Assembly: GCF_900116235.1 (NCBI RefSeq)
Contig: NZ_FPAA01000008.1
Location: 1-64,000, forward strand
Direction of reading: 5' to 3'
DNA: 64,000 nucleotides
Source: Marininema halotolerans
GTDB taxonomy: Bacteria > Bacillota > Bacilli > Thermoactinomycetales > DSM-45169
In this document: positions 34,087 to 42,870 of the stretch, in pieces
How the letters are laid out: every line of letters begins with the position of its first letter
Numbering within the stretch: the stretch's first letter is position 1
Program-made: the position numbers and the translations under genes
Notes under the pieces: generated by a model
The model's input: the letters and a program-made list of their open reading frames with translations, nothing else
Told to the model about the DNA's origin: nothing
Database searches by the model: none

Positions 34087-35436
34087 TTAAGCATGGGTGC
34101 CTAAAGCGTCTTCCTTGGCTGTCCGATCCAAGAGACGACGGATGGCGCGGTTACTTTCTCGAATCACCTTATCTTTATCCATCGTCTTCATCACCTTCTT
34201 ATCCATGACGACTTTGCCATCTATGATCGTTGTTTCTACATCCGAGGATTTTGCCGAATAGACCAGGCGGGAGATGGGATCAACTCCTACGTAGGGGGAG
34301 CTGTGAAAGCTATTTAAATTTAGGATCGCCAGATCCGCCTTCTTCCCTACCTCCAAACTCCCAATTTCATCCGCCATGCCCATCGCTTCAGCACCGCCAA
34401 GGGTCGCCATTCGGAAGACCTCACGGGCAGGCATACTCGTCGGACCATGAAGGGGTTTTTGGATCAGGGCTGCCAAGCGCATTTCTTGAAACATATCGAG
34501 GTTATTGTTGCAGGCGGCACCATCCGCACCCAGACTGACTTTGGCATCACAGGCGTGTAGTTGCGGGATTTCGGCATAACCTGAGGCTAATTTGAGATTG
34601 GAACCAGGGCAATGGCTAACCTTTACACCCCGCTCACGAATGACCTGACGCTCTGCATCGTTAAGCCAGACACAATGGGCTAAGATTAAGCGTGGACTCG
34701 CTAGCCCAATCTTGTCCAAATAGAGTACATTGCGCATGCCACGCTCTTTTTCGACAAGCTCGATCTCCCCTTTATTTTCAGAAGCATGGGTATGAATCAT
34801 CACATCATATTTCTCCGCAAGATCCCTTACCTGAATCAATAATTCTTCTGTGCATGAAACCACAAAGCGTGGGCAAAAGGCGTAGCGAAGGCGGCCGTTG
34901 TCATAGTTATGCCACTTTTCAAGCAACTGGACGCTCTTTTGGATCGAAGTCGCCGTATCTTCCATTAGAGCAGGAGGGACCCCTTCCCCATGATCCATCA
35001 TCACTTTCCCAGAAAGGGCGCGGATTCCACTTTCCGCCATTGCACGAAAGGCCGCCTCCGTATGATGAACCGTCTCCATATCCACAATCGAGGTTGTCCC
35101 CCCTGCAATGAGTTCACCAATCCCCAGCATTGCCGAGTAATAAAGGGAATCTTCATCATGGGCCGCCTCTAACGGAAGGACCCGTTTTCGTAGCCAATCC
35201 AGCAACTCTAGATCATCGGCTTGACCACGAAACAAGGTTTGACAAAGGTGAATGTGGGTCTGTACAAAACCTGGGATCATGGTTTTTCCTGTTGCATCCA
35301 TTACCTGATCTGCATGTGTATCAATACGGGGGGCGATTTCTGCGATGCGCCCATCTTCGATCAGCAGATCTCCAACAAAGACCTCCTCCTCTTTATTCAT
35401 GGTTACGATCTCCGCATTCCGAATCAATCGTCGCAT
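34087..35436 (-). CDS. Amidohydrolase of the guanine/8-oxoguanine/5'-deoxyadenosine deaminase (SsnA/TrzN) family
   Basis: 449 aa from ATG 35436 (AGAGGAGG 8 nt before it; another ATG 6 nt earlier is too close). The amidohydrolase metal ligands are visible: HIHLCQ near residue 67, HTHASE, LAHCVW and LGADGAACNN. This family deaminates or dechlorinates purine and triazine rings with Fe or Zn. It is the last gene of the microcompartment operon, with adenine deaminase upstream, so purine or a related N-heterocycle deamination is likely. The substrate cannot be read from the sequence. Confidence 0.9.
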   Translation of the reverse strand: MRRLIRNAEIVTMNKEEEVFVGDLLIEDGRIAEIAPRIDTHADQVMDATGKTMIPGFVQTHIHLCQTLFRGQADDLELLDWLRKRVLPLEAAHDEDSLYYSAMLGIGELIAGGTTSIVDMETVHHTEAAFRAMAESGIRALSGKVMMDHGEGVPPALMEDTATSIQKSVQLLEKWHNYDNGRLRYAFCPRFVVSCTEELLIQVRDLAEKYDVMIHTHASENKGEIELVEKERGMRNVLYLDKIGLASPRLILAHCVWLNDAERQVIRERGVKVSHCPGSNLKLASGYAEIPQLHACDAKVSLGADGAACNNNLDMFQEMRLAALIQKPLHGPTSMPAREVFRMATLGGAEAMGMADEIGSLEVGKKADLAILNLNSFHSSPYVGVDPISRLVYSAKSSDVETTIIDGKVVMDKKVMKTMDKDKVIRESNRAIRRLLDRTAKEDALGTHA

Positions 35437-35496
35437 CACCATAGCCTCCTCTTTATTTGATTCATTCATTCGATGAATGGGTTTCAGTATTGCCTG

Positions 35497-36648
35497 TTAC
35501 TTGTTTTGAAAAAACCGGAGGGCTAACTCCTGATAAAAGGTAATCGCACGTTGATACGCCTCGATATCCACCCATTCATCAGGCTGGTGCGCTAAGGCAA
35601 TCTCTCCTGGTCCATAGATCAGGGTGGGGATATGACGATCAGCGTTGAGTACCGATCCATCGGTGTAATAGGGAACACCGAAAACCTTGCCTTCATCTTC
35701 ACCCTTCAACTCCAGTGCCAGTTGGATGAGAGGATCCTCAGGGGGAGTGATCATCGCGGGTCGGTTAAGAAGGGTTCGTACGGTAAAGTCGAGGGTTGGG
35801 AATGCATGTCTTGCTTTGCCGAGTCGCTCCTCGACTTCACGCACAAGTTTTGCATGTTCACGCGGGGGTACCGTGCGAATATCTACTGTGAGGATGGCCC
35901 GATCAGGAATCACATTGGTTTGCACACCGCCATGAATCTGGGTAAGTGCCATACTTTCTTCTCCAAGGATTTCATCCTCATATCGCCACCTCAGTCCCAT
36001 CTTTTCTAGTATCTGTGCGAGATATAGAAGATGTGTTATAGCGTTGACCCCCTGCTCTGGCATCGATCCGTGAGCGGTGCGTCCTCGCGTACTCACCTCT
36101 AACCAGAGAGCTCCTTTATGCCCGATCGCTATTTTTTCCCCAGTGGGTTCACCGATTACCATCCCATCGACCCCTTCCATCCCCCCATGCTGGACATAGC
36201 AGCGAGCCCCACAACTATCGACTTCTTCCCCTGCTGTGGCTAGCAAAAGAATCTCTCCCTGTGGTTCCGCACCGCGATCCGCCAGGGATTCTAATGCCAG
36301 TACCATCGCTGCTAAGCCACTTTTCATATCGGATGCGCCGCGACCATAGAGACGATTCTCGATCATCTTCCCTGCAAAAGGAGGGACACTCCACCCTTCT
36401 CGATCGCCAAGGGTCACGGTATCCATGTGACCACAAAAAAGAAGTTTTCGTTTGCCCCTTCCCCATCGCGCGACCAAATTCTCCCGCCCCTTTGCTAAGG
36501 GTATTCGCTGGATTTGAATTCCTGTCTGTTCAAGGCGGGATGCAATCCTTTCTGCAACTTGCGCTTCATTGCCCGGTGGGTTGGTACTGTCGATTTGGAT
36601 TAAAGCTTGCAAGAAGGACACGGCGTCATCAGGTATCCATCTACCCAT
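35497..36648 (-). CDS. M20-family amidohydrolase (ArgE/DapE type)
   Basis: 383 aa from ATG 36648 with AAGGAGAGG upstream. All M20 metal and catalytic residues appear: CGHMDTVTLGD, GRGASDMKSGLAAM, TAGEEVDSCGA, GEPTG and the C-terminal His in LAHQPDE. The lid/dimerisation domain (about 175-290) holds GRTAHGSMPEQG. It hydrolyses an N-acyl or N-carbamoyl amide. In this operon a carbamoyl or ureido acid from ring opening is a plausible substrate. It overlaps the DUF1989 gene by 8 nt. Confidence 0.9.
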   Translation of the reverse strand: MGRWIPDDAVSFLQALIQIDSTNPPGNEAQVAERIASRLEQTGIQIQRIPLAKGRENLVARWGRGKRKLLFCGHMDTVTLGDREGWSVPPFAGKMIENRLYGRGASDMKSGLAAMVLALESLADRGAEPQGEILLLATAGEEVDSCGARCYVQHGGMEGVDGMVIGEPTGEKIAIGHKGALWLEVSTRGRTAHGSMPEQGVNAITHLLYLAQILEKMGLRWRYEDEILGEESMALTQIHGGVQTNVIPDRAILTVDIRTVPPREHAKLVREVEERLGKARHAFPTLDFTVRTLLNRPAMITPPEDPLIQLALELKGEDEGKVFGVPYYTDGSVLNADRHIPTLIYGPGEIALAHQPDEWVDIEAYQRAITFYQELALRFFQNK

Positions 36649-37267
36649 GAAATTCCCTCTCCTTGAACATCCGTTGAAGCTTAAGGGGGGTAACCTTCCA
36701 TCCATTAACAGGGGCTAGATCTTGCGAACAGGTTGCTACAGCGACAACAACATCCACGAGGGCCTCCAACTGGACATAGTCCCCTGGACGAGAGCGGGGT
36801 TCTTTGATCACATAGTCCCCATGTTCATCCAATTCATTGTTCATAAACCAATTAATCGGATCCGGTAAATGATCCGGGTAGATGCCAACCATAGCAAGGG
36901 CATTCGTCAAATTATCATGACAGTTCGGATGGTTTTCCACTCCAAAGTCGACCCGATAGCGCTCCTCATCACAAGCTGGAAAGAAAAAATCATGCCGACC
37001 CACCGTATCCTTCATCAATCGCATCAAGGGACGACGGCGGTTACTATATAAGCCATCCCCCTCACACAACCGAATACTGGAAAGGGATGCCCGCATATGA
37101 ACCGGGGAGACATACTCCGACGGTTCCTTTTGGTTAAAGCAGATAAAATCACCAACCTGCTTCCCCTCCACATCGATAATACACAGGGATTCCCCTTTGT
37201 TCACCAGAGTCGCCCGCCCTTCATAGGGAGGGATCCAGATCGCTTGTTTGATCACAGGCGCATTCAC
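36641..37267 (-). CDS. DUF1989 (urea carboxylase-associated family) protein
   Basis: 208 aa. I choose GTG 37267 because AGGAGG is 6 nt upstream and inside the end of the preceding gene; a TTG at 37288 is not supported. DUF1989 features include IDVEGKQVGDFICFN, the NRRRPLMRL region and NHPNCHDNL with Cys/His residues that may bind metal, then PINWFMNN. These proteins accompany urea carboxylase/guanidine carboxylase and have unknown chemistry. Its presence supports a nitrogen-release pathway. Confidence 0.9.
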   Translation of the reverse strand: MNAPVIKQAIWIPPYEGRATLVNKGESLCIIDVEGKQVGDFICFNQKEPSEYVSPVHMRASLSSIRLCEGDGLYSNRRRPLMRLMKDTVGRHDFFFPACDEERYRVDFGVENHPNCHDNLTNALAMVGIYPDHLPDPINWFMNNELDEHGDYVIKEPRSRPGDYVQLEALVDVVVAVATCSQDLAPVNGWKVTPLKLQRMFKEREFHG

Positions 37268-37277
37268 CAAATCCCTC

Positions 37278-37961
37278 CTAATCGACAAAGACTGCTACTG
37301 CTCGCACGGGCGATCCCGTTCCTCGTCGAATTTTAAGCGGCAGCCCAAAGTATACGAAGCGCTTGCCTGCTACTTGATCGAGGTTACAAAGATTTTCCGT
37401 ATTGGTCAGGCGATATTTTCGGCAGATACAATGACCGGAAAACTGGGAATCATCCGGTTTATCAATGGCTGGTGCGTCGATTCCAATATTGACCACCCCG
37501 CGTTTCGCAAGCCACTCTGCTGCTGCAAGGTTGAGACCCGTATAACGGGTAAGCCACTCCTTAGTGCCGTAGGCGCGTTCATAGTGACCGGTATAGAGGA
37601 GGAGAATATCCCCGGGCTCGATTCGTTGTCCTGAGCGAGCCAGCGCTGTCTCCAAATCATCGGGTTGAATAAATTGATCCGGTGACACACTGGATACATC
37701 GAGGCAAAGGGCGGGTCCATAAAAATAATGAAGGGGCATTTCGTCAATGGTCGGCCCCGTAGGATCATACTCATAGATCGCATCGCTATGGGTGGGACCA
37801 TGTTCATTGATTAATAGGTTATTGGTAGCAAAGGGAAAGCCGATCTCCTTTTCACTCTCTTTATGGGTGATATTGGGGAAAATCATGGTTTTCTGATGCA
37901 AAGGAAATACCGGCATCCCTTGGTAAATCTCTTGGCTTAAATCGATTAAATGAAAGCCCAT
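37278..37961 (-). CDS. Cyclase-family metal hydrolase (kynurenine formamidase-like)
   Basis: 227 aa. The family metal motif HxGTHxD appears as EHGPTHSDA (residues about 53-61), with Pro where the classical motif has none. LLYTGHYERAYGT and GIDAPAID are also family-typical. Members hydrolyse N-formyl or cyclic amides (kynurenine formamidase, isatin hydrolase). GGGGAGGTGAGG precedes ATG. It lies 4 nt after the adenine deaminase gene, so they are co-transcribed. Confidence 0.88.
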   Translation of the reverse strand: MGFHLIDLSQEIYQGMPVFPLHQKTMIFPNITHKESEKEIGFPFATNNLLINEHGPTHSDAIYEYDPTGPTIDEMPLHYFYGPALCLDVSSVSPDQFIQPDDLETALARSGQRIEPGDILLLYTGHYERAYGTKEWLTRYTGLNLAAAEWLAKRGVVNIGIDAPAIDKPDDSQFSGHCICRKYRLTNTENLCNLDQVAGKRFVYFGLPLKIRRGTGSPVRAVAVFVD

Positions 37962-37965
37962 TTCC

Positions 37966-39789
37966 TCACCTCCCCTCTTGAATCACAGTGGGTAGAATTT
38001 TAAATTCATCCACTTCAACTAACCCGATATCCGTAATTTTCCATGTAGGGCTGGTTACCAGCGAGAGAAAGGATAAATGCATGAAGGGAACATGTAGCGT
38101 ACATCCGAGTTCTTCCCTAGCCAGGTGATGGAGCTTCGTTACCGCATCCGCTAACTCTTTACCCGACAGCTGGTCTGTCATCAATCCTCCTACTGGCAAG
38201 GGAAGATCGCCCACTACCTTTCCTTCTGCGATCATTGCAATTCCGCCCCCCATGGCAATCACGCGATTTGCCGCCATGGCCATATCCTCGTAATTGGTTC
38301 CTGTAACGATCACATTGTGCGTATCATGGGCGACGCTTTCAGCAATCGCACCACGCTTGAGGGTCATCCCTGTCACAAAGGTCTTTCCGATGCCACCACC
38401 TCGTCCATGACGCTCTAGCACCAGGATGGGTAGGACGTCTCTTTGCAGACAAGGTTGAATGACTCCCTCCTTTACAGACAGCTCAAACTCCTCCGCTCCT
38501 GTCAGATTCTGATCGGGGATCACTTTGATCCCTCGTACACGCGCCTGTGCGCGATCGCTCACCGTTATCTGAAGCTCCCTTGCCGTCACCTTCATTCGTT
38601 TCATGGACCCTTTCACGGTATCCGGATACGTGTAAGGAGGAAGCTTCATGGTGAGATTCCCATGTTCAGCGACTTTTTTTCCTCCTAGATAAACCGATTC
38701 GGCAGTCATGTTTTCCAGCTCAGACAACACCACAACATCCGCTCGTTTACCCGGAGCCAAAACACCCACATCGCTAAAACCAAAGTGTGTCGCTGGATTG
38801 ATCGTCACCATTTGAATGGCCTCCACCGGATCAACACCACAGGCAATCGTTCGCCGAAGAATATCATCCATATGGCCGTTCTGAAGGAGATCTTCGGGCA
38901 CCATATCATCGGAAACCAATACCGCCCGGCGGGAGTCCATTCCCTCTTCGGTAATGGCTCGGATACACTCAGCCATATTGCGCTGGGAAGAACCTTCCCG
39001 CATGAACACCGTCACCCCATAGCGAAGTTTTTCCACCATCTCTTCCTTGGTTGTGGTCTCATGACAAGAGACATGCGTGCCACCACTAATGATATGCGCA
39101 GCCAACTCCTTCCCAAACAGAGCAGGGGCATTCCCCTCCACGGTCTTGCCCAGATGATGAGCATAGGCCACCGACGCAATTTGATCATCCAAAATGTGAT
39201 CCGCATGCTGATAAACCGGATGAACATTACTAAACCCTTGGATTTCTCCAATTCCCTGTACGAAAGGATCCGCCATCAACTCCGTCATATCCTTAGCGGA
39301 AATATCCACCCCAGCCGTCTCCAAACCTGGAGCATCCGGTGTGCGACACGGAATCGTAAATTTCACACGCTGGGGGAGGGTTTTCGCCTCCTCGATCATC
39401 GCCTTCATTCCTGGCACACCCAACACATTTCCGATTTCATGTGGATCCGCCACCAAGGTAGTCGTCCCCGTCGGGATCGATAAGCGCGAAAATTCAGTTA
39501 ACGTTAGCATAGCACTTTCAAAATGCATATGAGCGTCGATAAAACCCGGGGATACAAATTTCCCTGTCACATCCACCACTTGCGTAGATGGGCCAGTCAA
39601 CTCCGAGCCTTCTCCCACAAGTAAGATTTTCTCACCCTTGATCGCTACATCCGCAACATAGATCTCTCGCGTGATCACATTGATCACATAGCCCCCTTTA
39701 AGCACGAGATCTGCATAGTGTGCAGGATCCAGCAATGTGTCAATTAGCCGCCGCCAATGAATGGCTTCTTTAATCCGGTGGGTATCCAC
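37966..39789 (-). CDS. ade: Adenine deaminase
   Basis: 607 aa from GTG 39789 (AAAGGAGTG upstream); the frame extends 25 codons farther into the eutN-like gene end but needs no more. It deaminates adenine to hypoxanthine plus ammonia. The characteristic metal-site segments are FIDAHMHFESAML, LVADPHEIGNV, EGNAPALFGKEL, SGGTHVSCHETTT and LVSDDM. The C-terminal AdeC domain contains SVAHDTHNVIVTGTN. It is located directly after the shell-pentamer gene, indicating it belongs to the microcompartment system. Confidence 0.95.
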   Translation of the reverse strand: MDTHRIKEAIHWRRLIDTLLDPAHYADLVLKGGYVINVITREIYVADVAIKGEKILLVGEGSELTGPSTQVVDVTGKFVSPGFIDAHMHFESAMLTLTEFSRLSIPTGTTTLVADPHEIGNVLGVPGMKAMIEEAKTLPQRVKFTIPCRTPDAPGLETAGVDISAKDMTELMADPFVQGIGEIQGFSNVHPVYQHADHILDDQIASVAYAHHLGKTVEGNAPALFGKELAAHIISGGTHVSCHETTTKEEMVEKLRYGVTVFMREGSSQRNMAECIRAITEEGMDSRRAVLVSDDMVPEDLLQNGHMDDILRRTIACGVDPVEAIQMVTINPATHFGFSDVGVLAPGKRADVVVLSELENMTAESVYLGGKKVAEHGNLTMKLPPYTYPDTVKGSMKRMKVTARELQITVSDRAQARVRGIKVIPDQNLTGAEEFELSVKEGVIQPCLQRDVLPILVLERHGRGGGIGKTFVTGMTLKRGAIAESVAHDTHNVIVTGTNYEDMAMAANRVIAMGGGIAMIAEGKVVGDLPLPVGGLMTDQLSGKELADAVTKLHHLAREELGCTLHVPFMHLSFLSLVTSPTWKITDIGLVEVDEFKILPTVIQEGR

Positions 39790-39796
39790 AGATGCT

Positions 39797-40075
39797 TCAC
39801 TCCTTTCTCGTTTGACATTGAATCGTATCAATGATCCCAACAATTGCTGCATCGACAGGCGCATTCTCTTGAGGTAGCGCCCTTGCTGCTACACTGCCTG
39901 TCACAAAAATAACCTGTTCGCCAACACCAGCCCCCACGGTATCCACCGTGATCAAAGGCGTGCCACGATCCTCGCCCTCTGGCGAGATGGGTTGGGTAAT
40001 TAACAATTTGCTTCCGATCAGTTTTTCATCTTTTCGTGTAGCAACCGCCACTCCGATCACACGGCCCAGTTGCAT
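39797..40075 (-). CDS. EutN/CcmL-type microcompartment vertex protein (BMC-P)
   Basis: 92 aa forming the pentamer that closes shell vertices. The family start MQLGRVIGVAVATRKDEKL, then GEDRGTPLITVDTVGAGVGEQVIFVTGS and the final VDAAIVGIIDTI are textbook. GAGGGGAAG lies upstream. It is the only pentamer gene in the window. Confidence 0.96.
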   Translation of the reverse strand: MQLGRVIGVAVATRKDEKLIGSKLLITQPISPEGEDRGTPLITVDTVGAGVGEQVIFVTGSVAARALPQENAPVDAAIVGIIDTIQCQTRKE

Positions 40076-40090
40076 TCTCTTCCCCTCTTC

Positions 40091-40822
40091 CTATTGCTTC
40101 TTGATCCGTATCCCTCGTTCTTTTGCTGTATCGGATGCAAGGGGGGTGATCAGCGCCTCGCGCGAAACCACGATGACTTGATCACCATGACTTGCAGCCC
40201 CTTCCACATCTTCTGCCGTCACGAGCTCACGCTGCTCGCAGCTCTCCATCATCAACCAAGAAACGATCGTTTCTTTTGCTAAGAAATTAACCCCGAGCGC
40301 TTGGATCTCCGCGAGGAGTCGCTGCAATTTACGCTGCAATGACAGGGGAGGCGGATTGCGTGTCCCAGTTTGATGTACCCTCTTCCAACCAGCAGGGTCA
40401 AAAATCCTCATTGGAACCCCCACCCTTTTCCCATGCAACAGGCAATGAAGCGTCAATGCCTGAAAGGGATCCTCATCCTCCCATTCCGTTAAGCGAGCGA
40501 GAAAGGAGAGAGAGGGAGTAGGGAGAAGAAGCACCCTTGTTCGTTGTTTCATTTGATCAAGCCACTCTTCTCCATTTCCCTTTAGTTGACGCACGGACCA
40601 GGGAACAATCGGGGAATAGGTCCCTTGACTCCATACCTCTGGAACAATCCCCCTCTCAAGGAGAACTTGAAAAAGGGATGAAGCCCCGTCCCCTCCCGCT
40701 CCAGCAGGAGTAAGAAGGATGACCACTCCTGTTGGACTTGGCGGCAATTTATTCTGATAACGACCGAGAATGTGAATCAGAACACGCTCCATGTCACTGG
40801 AATCACCCCATATACGGGTCAT
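40091..40822 (-). CDS. Unknown microcompartment-associated protein, 243 aa
   Basis: I do not recognise the whole protein. It starts with a GVVILLTPAGAGGDGASSLF glycine-rich strand-loop suggestive of a nucleotide- or flavin-binding Rossmann-like fold. Its C-terminus, VVSREALITPLASDTAKERGIRI, matches a short motif shared by several microcompartment proteins (EutQ-, PduM- or EutJ-adjacent). It is flanked by a hexamer gene and the pentamer gene. ATG 40822 is weakly preceded; ATG 40792 with GGGGTGATT is an alternative start. Confidence 0.7.
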   Translation of the reverse strand: MTRIWGDSSDMERVLIHILGRYQNKLPPSPTGVVILLTPAGAGGDGASSLFQVLLERGIVPEVWSQGTYSPIVPWSVRQLKGNGEEWLDQMKQRTRVLLLPTPSLSFLARLTEWEDEDPFQALTLHCLLHGKRVGVPMRIFDPAGWKRVHQTGTRNPPPLSLQRKLQRLLAEIQALGVNFLAKETIVSWLMMESCEQRELVTAEDVEGAASHGDQVIVVSREALITPLASDTAKERGIRIKKQ

Positions 40823-40830
40823 CGCTTGTC

Positions 40831-41112
40831 TTATTCATTCCCTTTGGAGAGGAGCGCGCGTTCCACTTCTTGATGAGGGCGGGGGATAACATGAACCGAA
40901 ATCAATTCCCCAACACGACTCGCCGCACTCGCTCCTGCATCCGTCGCCGCTTTGACTGCACCCACATCCCCGCGTACCATGACCGTCACTAAACCAAAAC
41001 CAATTTTTTCGTACCCACAGATCTCTACATTGGCCGCTTTCACCATCGCATCCGCCGCTTCTACCGCACCAACCAACCCCTTGGTCTCAATCAACCCCAA
41101 TGCTTCTCCCAT
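40831..41112 (-). CDS. BMC-domain shell protein (BMC-H, hexamer)
   Basis: 93 aa. The single BMC domain opens with [21 protein letters not shown] and continues with [22 protein letters not shown] and [11 protein letters not shown]-like end ([12 protein letters not shown]). It is a major facet tile of PduA/EutM type. AAAAGGAGG lies before ATG. Pore-region residues are in the IGFGL loop. Confidence 0.97.
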   Translation of the reverse strand: MGEALGLIETKGLVGAVEAADAMVKAANVEICGYEKIGFGLVTVMVRGDVGAVKAATDAGASAASRVGELISVHVIPRPHQEVERALLSKGNE

Positions 41113-41159
41113 ATCAATTCCTCCTTTTAAGTGGGTACTGCCATTGTTTTCCGAAGGAA

Positions 41160-41600
41160 TTACGGCTTATCCGATTCCTCGCTATCTCCTTTTGTATCCC
41201 CCTGAGAGGAAGGAGCTCCCCTTTTCTTCCCCTTTACTTGACTGTTGTCCATCGTTGTCTTTTCAACAGTTCCATTGGGTGCCACCTCATTCTTCTCTGG
41301 CTGAACCCCTTCAAACTGAGGAAAGATCTTGCGATTGACTTCATGGTGCGCTCGTGGGATCACATGGGATGCCATTACATTCCCTACGCGCGCAGCCTCT
41401 TCGCGTCCCGCTTGCACCGCAGAGGTGACTGCCGCCACATCTCCCTGCAGATGGATGGTTACCCCCAGCGAGCCGCCTGCTCCAATGACTTGCTCCCACC
41501 CCGATAAAGTTACATTGGCTGCCTTTAATGCCGCATCCGCTGCGGAAACCGCTGTGGTAAAACCGATGGTTTCTATCATTCCTAAAGCTTGTTGTGCCAT
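41160..41600 (-). CDS. BMC-domain shell protein with hydrophilic C-terminal extension
   Basis: 146 aa from ATG 41600 (GGAGGG upstream); the frame starts 8 codons earlier without a better site. The BMC domain (about 3-95) has [41 protein letters not shown] and [12 protein letters not shown]. The pore segment contains an extra GAGGSLG. The last about 50 residues are Lys/Glu/Ser-rich and probably disordered, so it may face the lumen or cytosol as a docking tail. Confidence 0.94.
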   Translation of the reverse strand: MAQQALGMIETIGFTTAVSAADAALKAANVTLSGWEQVIGAGGSLGVTIHLQGDVAAVTSAVQAGREEAARVGNVMASHVIPRAHHEVNRKIFPQFEGVQPEKNEVAPNGTVEKTTMDNSQVKGKKRGAPSSQGDTKGDSEESDKP

Positions 41601-41624
41601 GGTTCCCTCCCTCCGATCACTCAT

Positions 41625-42578
41625 TTACCCCAAGGAATCGATTTCGCGTTGGATGACTTTGATCACCGACTCGATCACCCCTAAATCCCCCCGTAGCAAC
41701 AACGCACTCTGATCCACACGAAAGTGAAGGTCACTATCCGGTATGGTTTCCCAACCGCGTTGCAGCATGGCCCAGCATTCCCCTTCACTCATCCCCTCAA
41801 ACAATACAGCGGCACCCTGTTCTCCAGCAGGTAGCACTTTTTCCAATAATGATGTCGGTTGCTTGGAAAAGTGGATGCTGACTCGCTTTAGCCCTGCACG
41901 ATTTAATCGCATAAACAATTCTCGAAGCAGCGTGCGGAGGTGATCAGGGTCATCTCCACCCAAACGAAGTTGGATTCCCTCAGCGCCTGTTAGGATCTCC
42001 CGCTCAATTTCAGGCTGATCCTCCAAAAGCATCGCTGCGCTAAATACGGGCCCCTTCAATGGAGCAGGACATGTGATGATACCAACTGCGGTGCAGGTAG
42101 TGCCTGACACTTGTAAGGCTTGCGCCACACGAGGATGAAGACCTGCAAAAAACCAGATCTCCACTCCATTACGAAGGCGACCGATTCGTTCTGGTCTCTG
42201 TCTCCTTCGAGCCGTACTCAACCCGTGTGCTTGAGAAAGCGACAGCCGTTGCATGGATACACTTTCTCTATGGGAATTGGCTTCTTTCTCACCTATCTCC
42301 CAGTCTGGATGTTTCTTCTCTTTGTTTCCTCCCTCATTTTTGTGAGAAGCCTCATCCTTTAAGGAGCTTTTTTGATAGAGTGGAGAAAGCCTCTTTTGTT
42401 GTTGTTCGCGTTGATAATTCGGTCTTCGAATCCCTGTCGGCACCAATGGCGTCGATGATGGTGGAGAGTGGATCGGGGCTTGGGGTGAATTTGTTGCCTG
42501 TTTTTTTCTCTCGTCATCCTTCTCCTGATCCCTCGCTAAGATCTCCTCTACCATCTGTTTCATAAATAACTCCGCCAA
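41625..42578 (-). CDS. Unfamiliar BMC-linked protein: amphipathic N-terminus, disordered linker, C-terminal BMC-like fold
   Basis: 317 aa. The start is TTG 42578, set by a perfect AAAGGAGGTGA 6 nt upstream; the first ATG is 5 codons inside. Residues 1-20 (AELFMKQMVEEILARDQ) can form an amphipathic helix like encapsulation peptides. Residues about 22-130 are Gln/Lys/Ser/Pro-rich and probably disordered. From about 130 a folded domain follows, and the end (ALLLRGDLGVIESVIKVIQREI) resembles the BMC core [16 protein letters not shown] degenerate shell or linker protein is my inference. Confidence 0.7.
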   Translation of the reverse strand: MAELFMKQMVEEILARDQEKDDERKKQATNSPQAPIHSPPSSTPLVPTGIRRPNYQREQQQKRLSPLYQKSSLKDEASHKNEGGNKEKKHPDWEIGEKEANSHRESVSMQRLSLSQAHGLSTARRRQRPERIGRLRNGVEIWFFAGLHPRVAQALQVSGTTCTAVGIITCPAPLKGPVFSAAMLLEDQPEIEREILTGAEGIQLRLGGDDPDHLRTLLRELFMRLNRAGLKRVSIHFSKQPTSLLEKVLPAGEQGAAVLFEGMSEGECWAMLQRGWETIPDSDLHFRVDQSALLLRGDLGVIESVIKVIQREIDSLG

Positions 42579-42594
42579 GCCGGCTCACCTCCTT

Positions 42595-42858
42595 TTATAG
42601 GATCTGGGTTAGTTCCGCATGGGGGTGGGGAATCACATTTGCCGCGATCAGTTCGCCTCCTGTAAGGGTAGGCGCTTCTTTCCCGGCTGCAACCGCTGCT
42701 TGGACCGCTGCTACATCCCCATCCACAATTACCGTCACCAACCCTGAACCCACTCGCTTCAGATCAACCAATCGGACATTGGCCGCCTTACACATCGCAT
42801 CGAGCGCTTCCAGTGCGGCTACTAAACTTCGGGTTTCCACCAACCCAATGGATTGCAT
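42595..42858 (-). CDS. BMC-domain shell protein (BMC-H, short)
   Basis: 87 aa. SIGLVETRSLVAALEALDAMCKAA, then the pore loop VGSGLVTVIVDGDVAAVQAAV and NVIPHPHAEL define the domain. It is the first shell gene of the operon, 12 nt before the 317-aa gene's binding region. GAGGAGGGATG precedes ATG. Confidence 0.97.
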   Translation of the reverse strand: MQSIGLVETRSLVAALEALDAMCKAANVRLVDLKRVGSGLVTVIVDGDVAAVQAAVAAGKEAPTLTGGELIAANVIPHPHAELTQIL

Positions 42859-42870
42859 GACATCCCTCCT

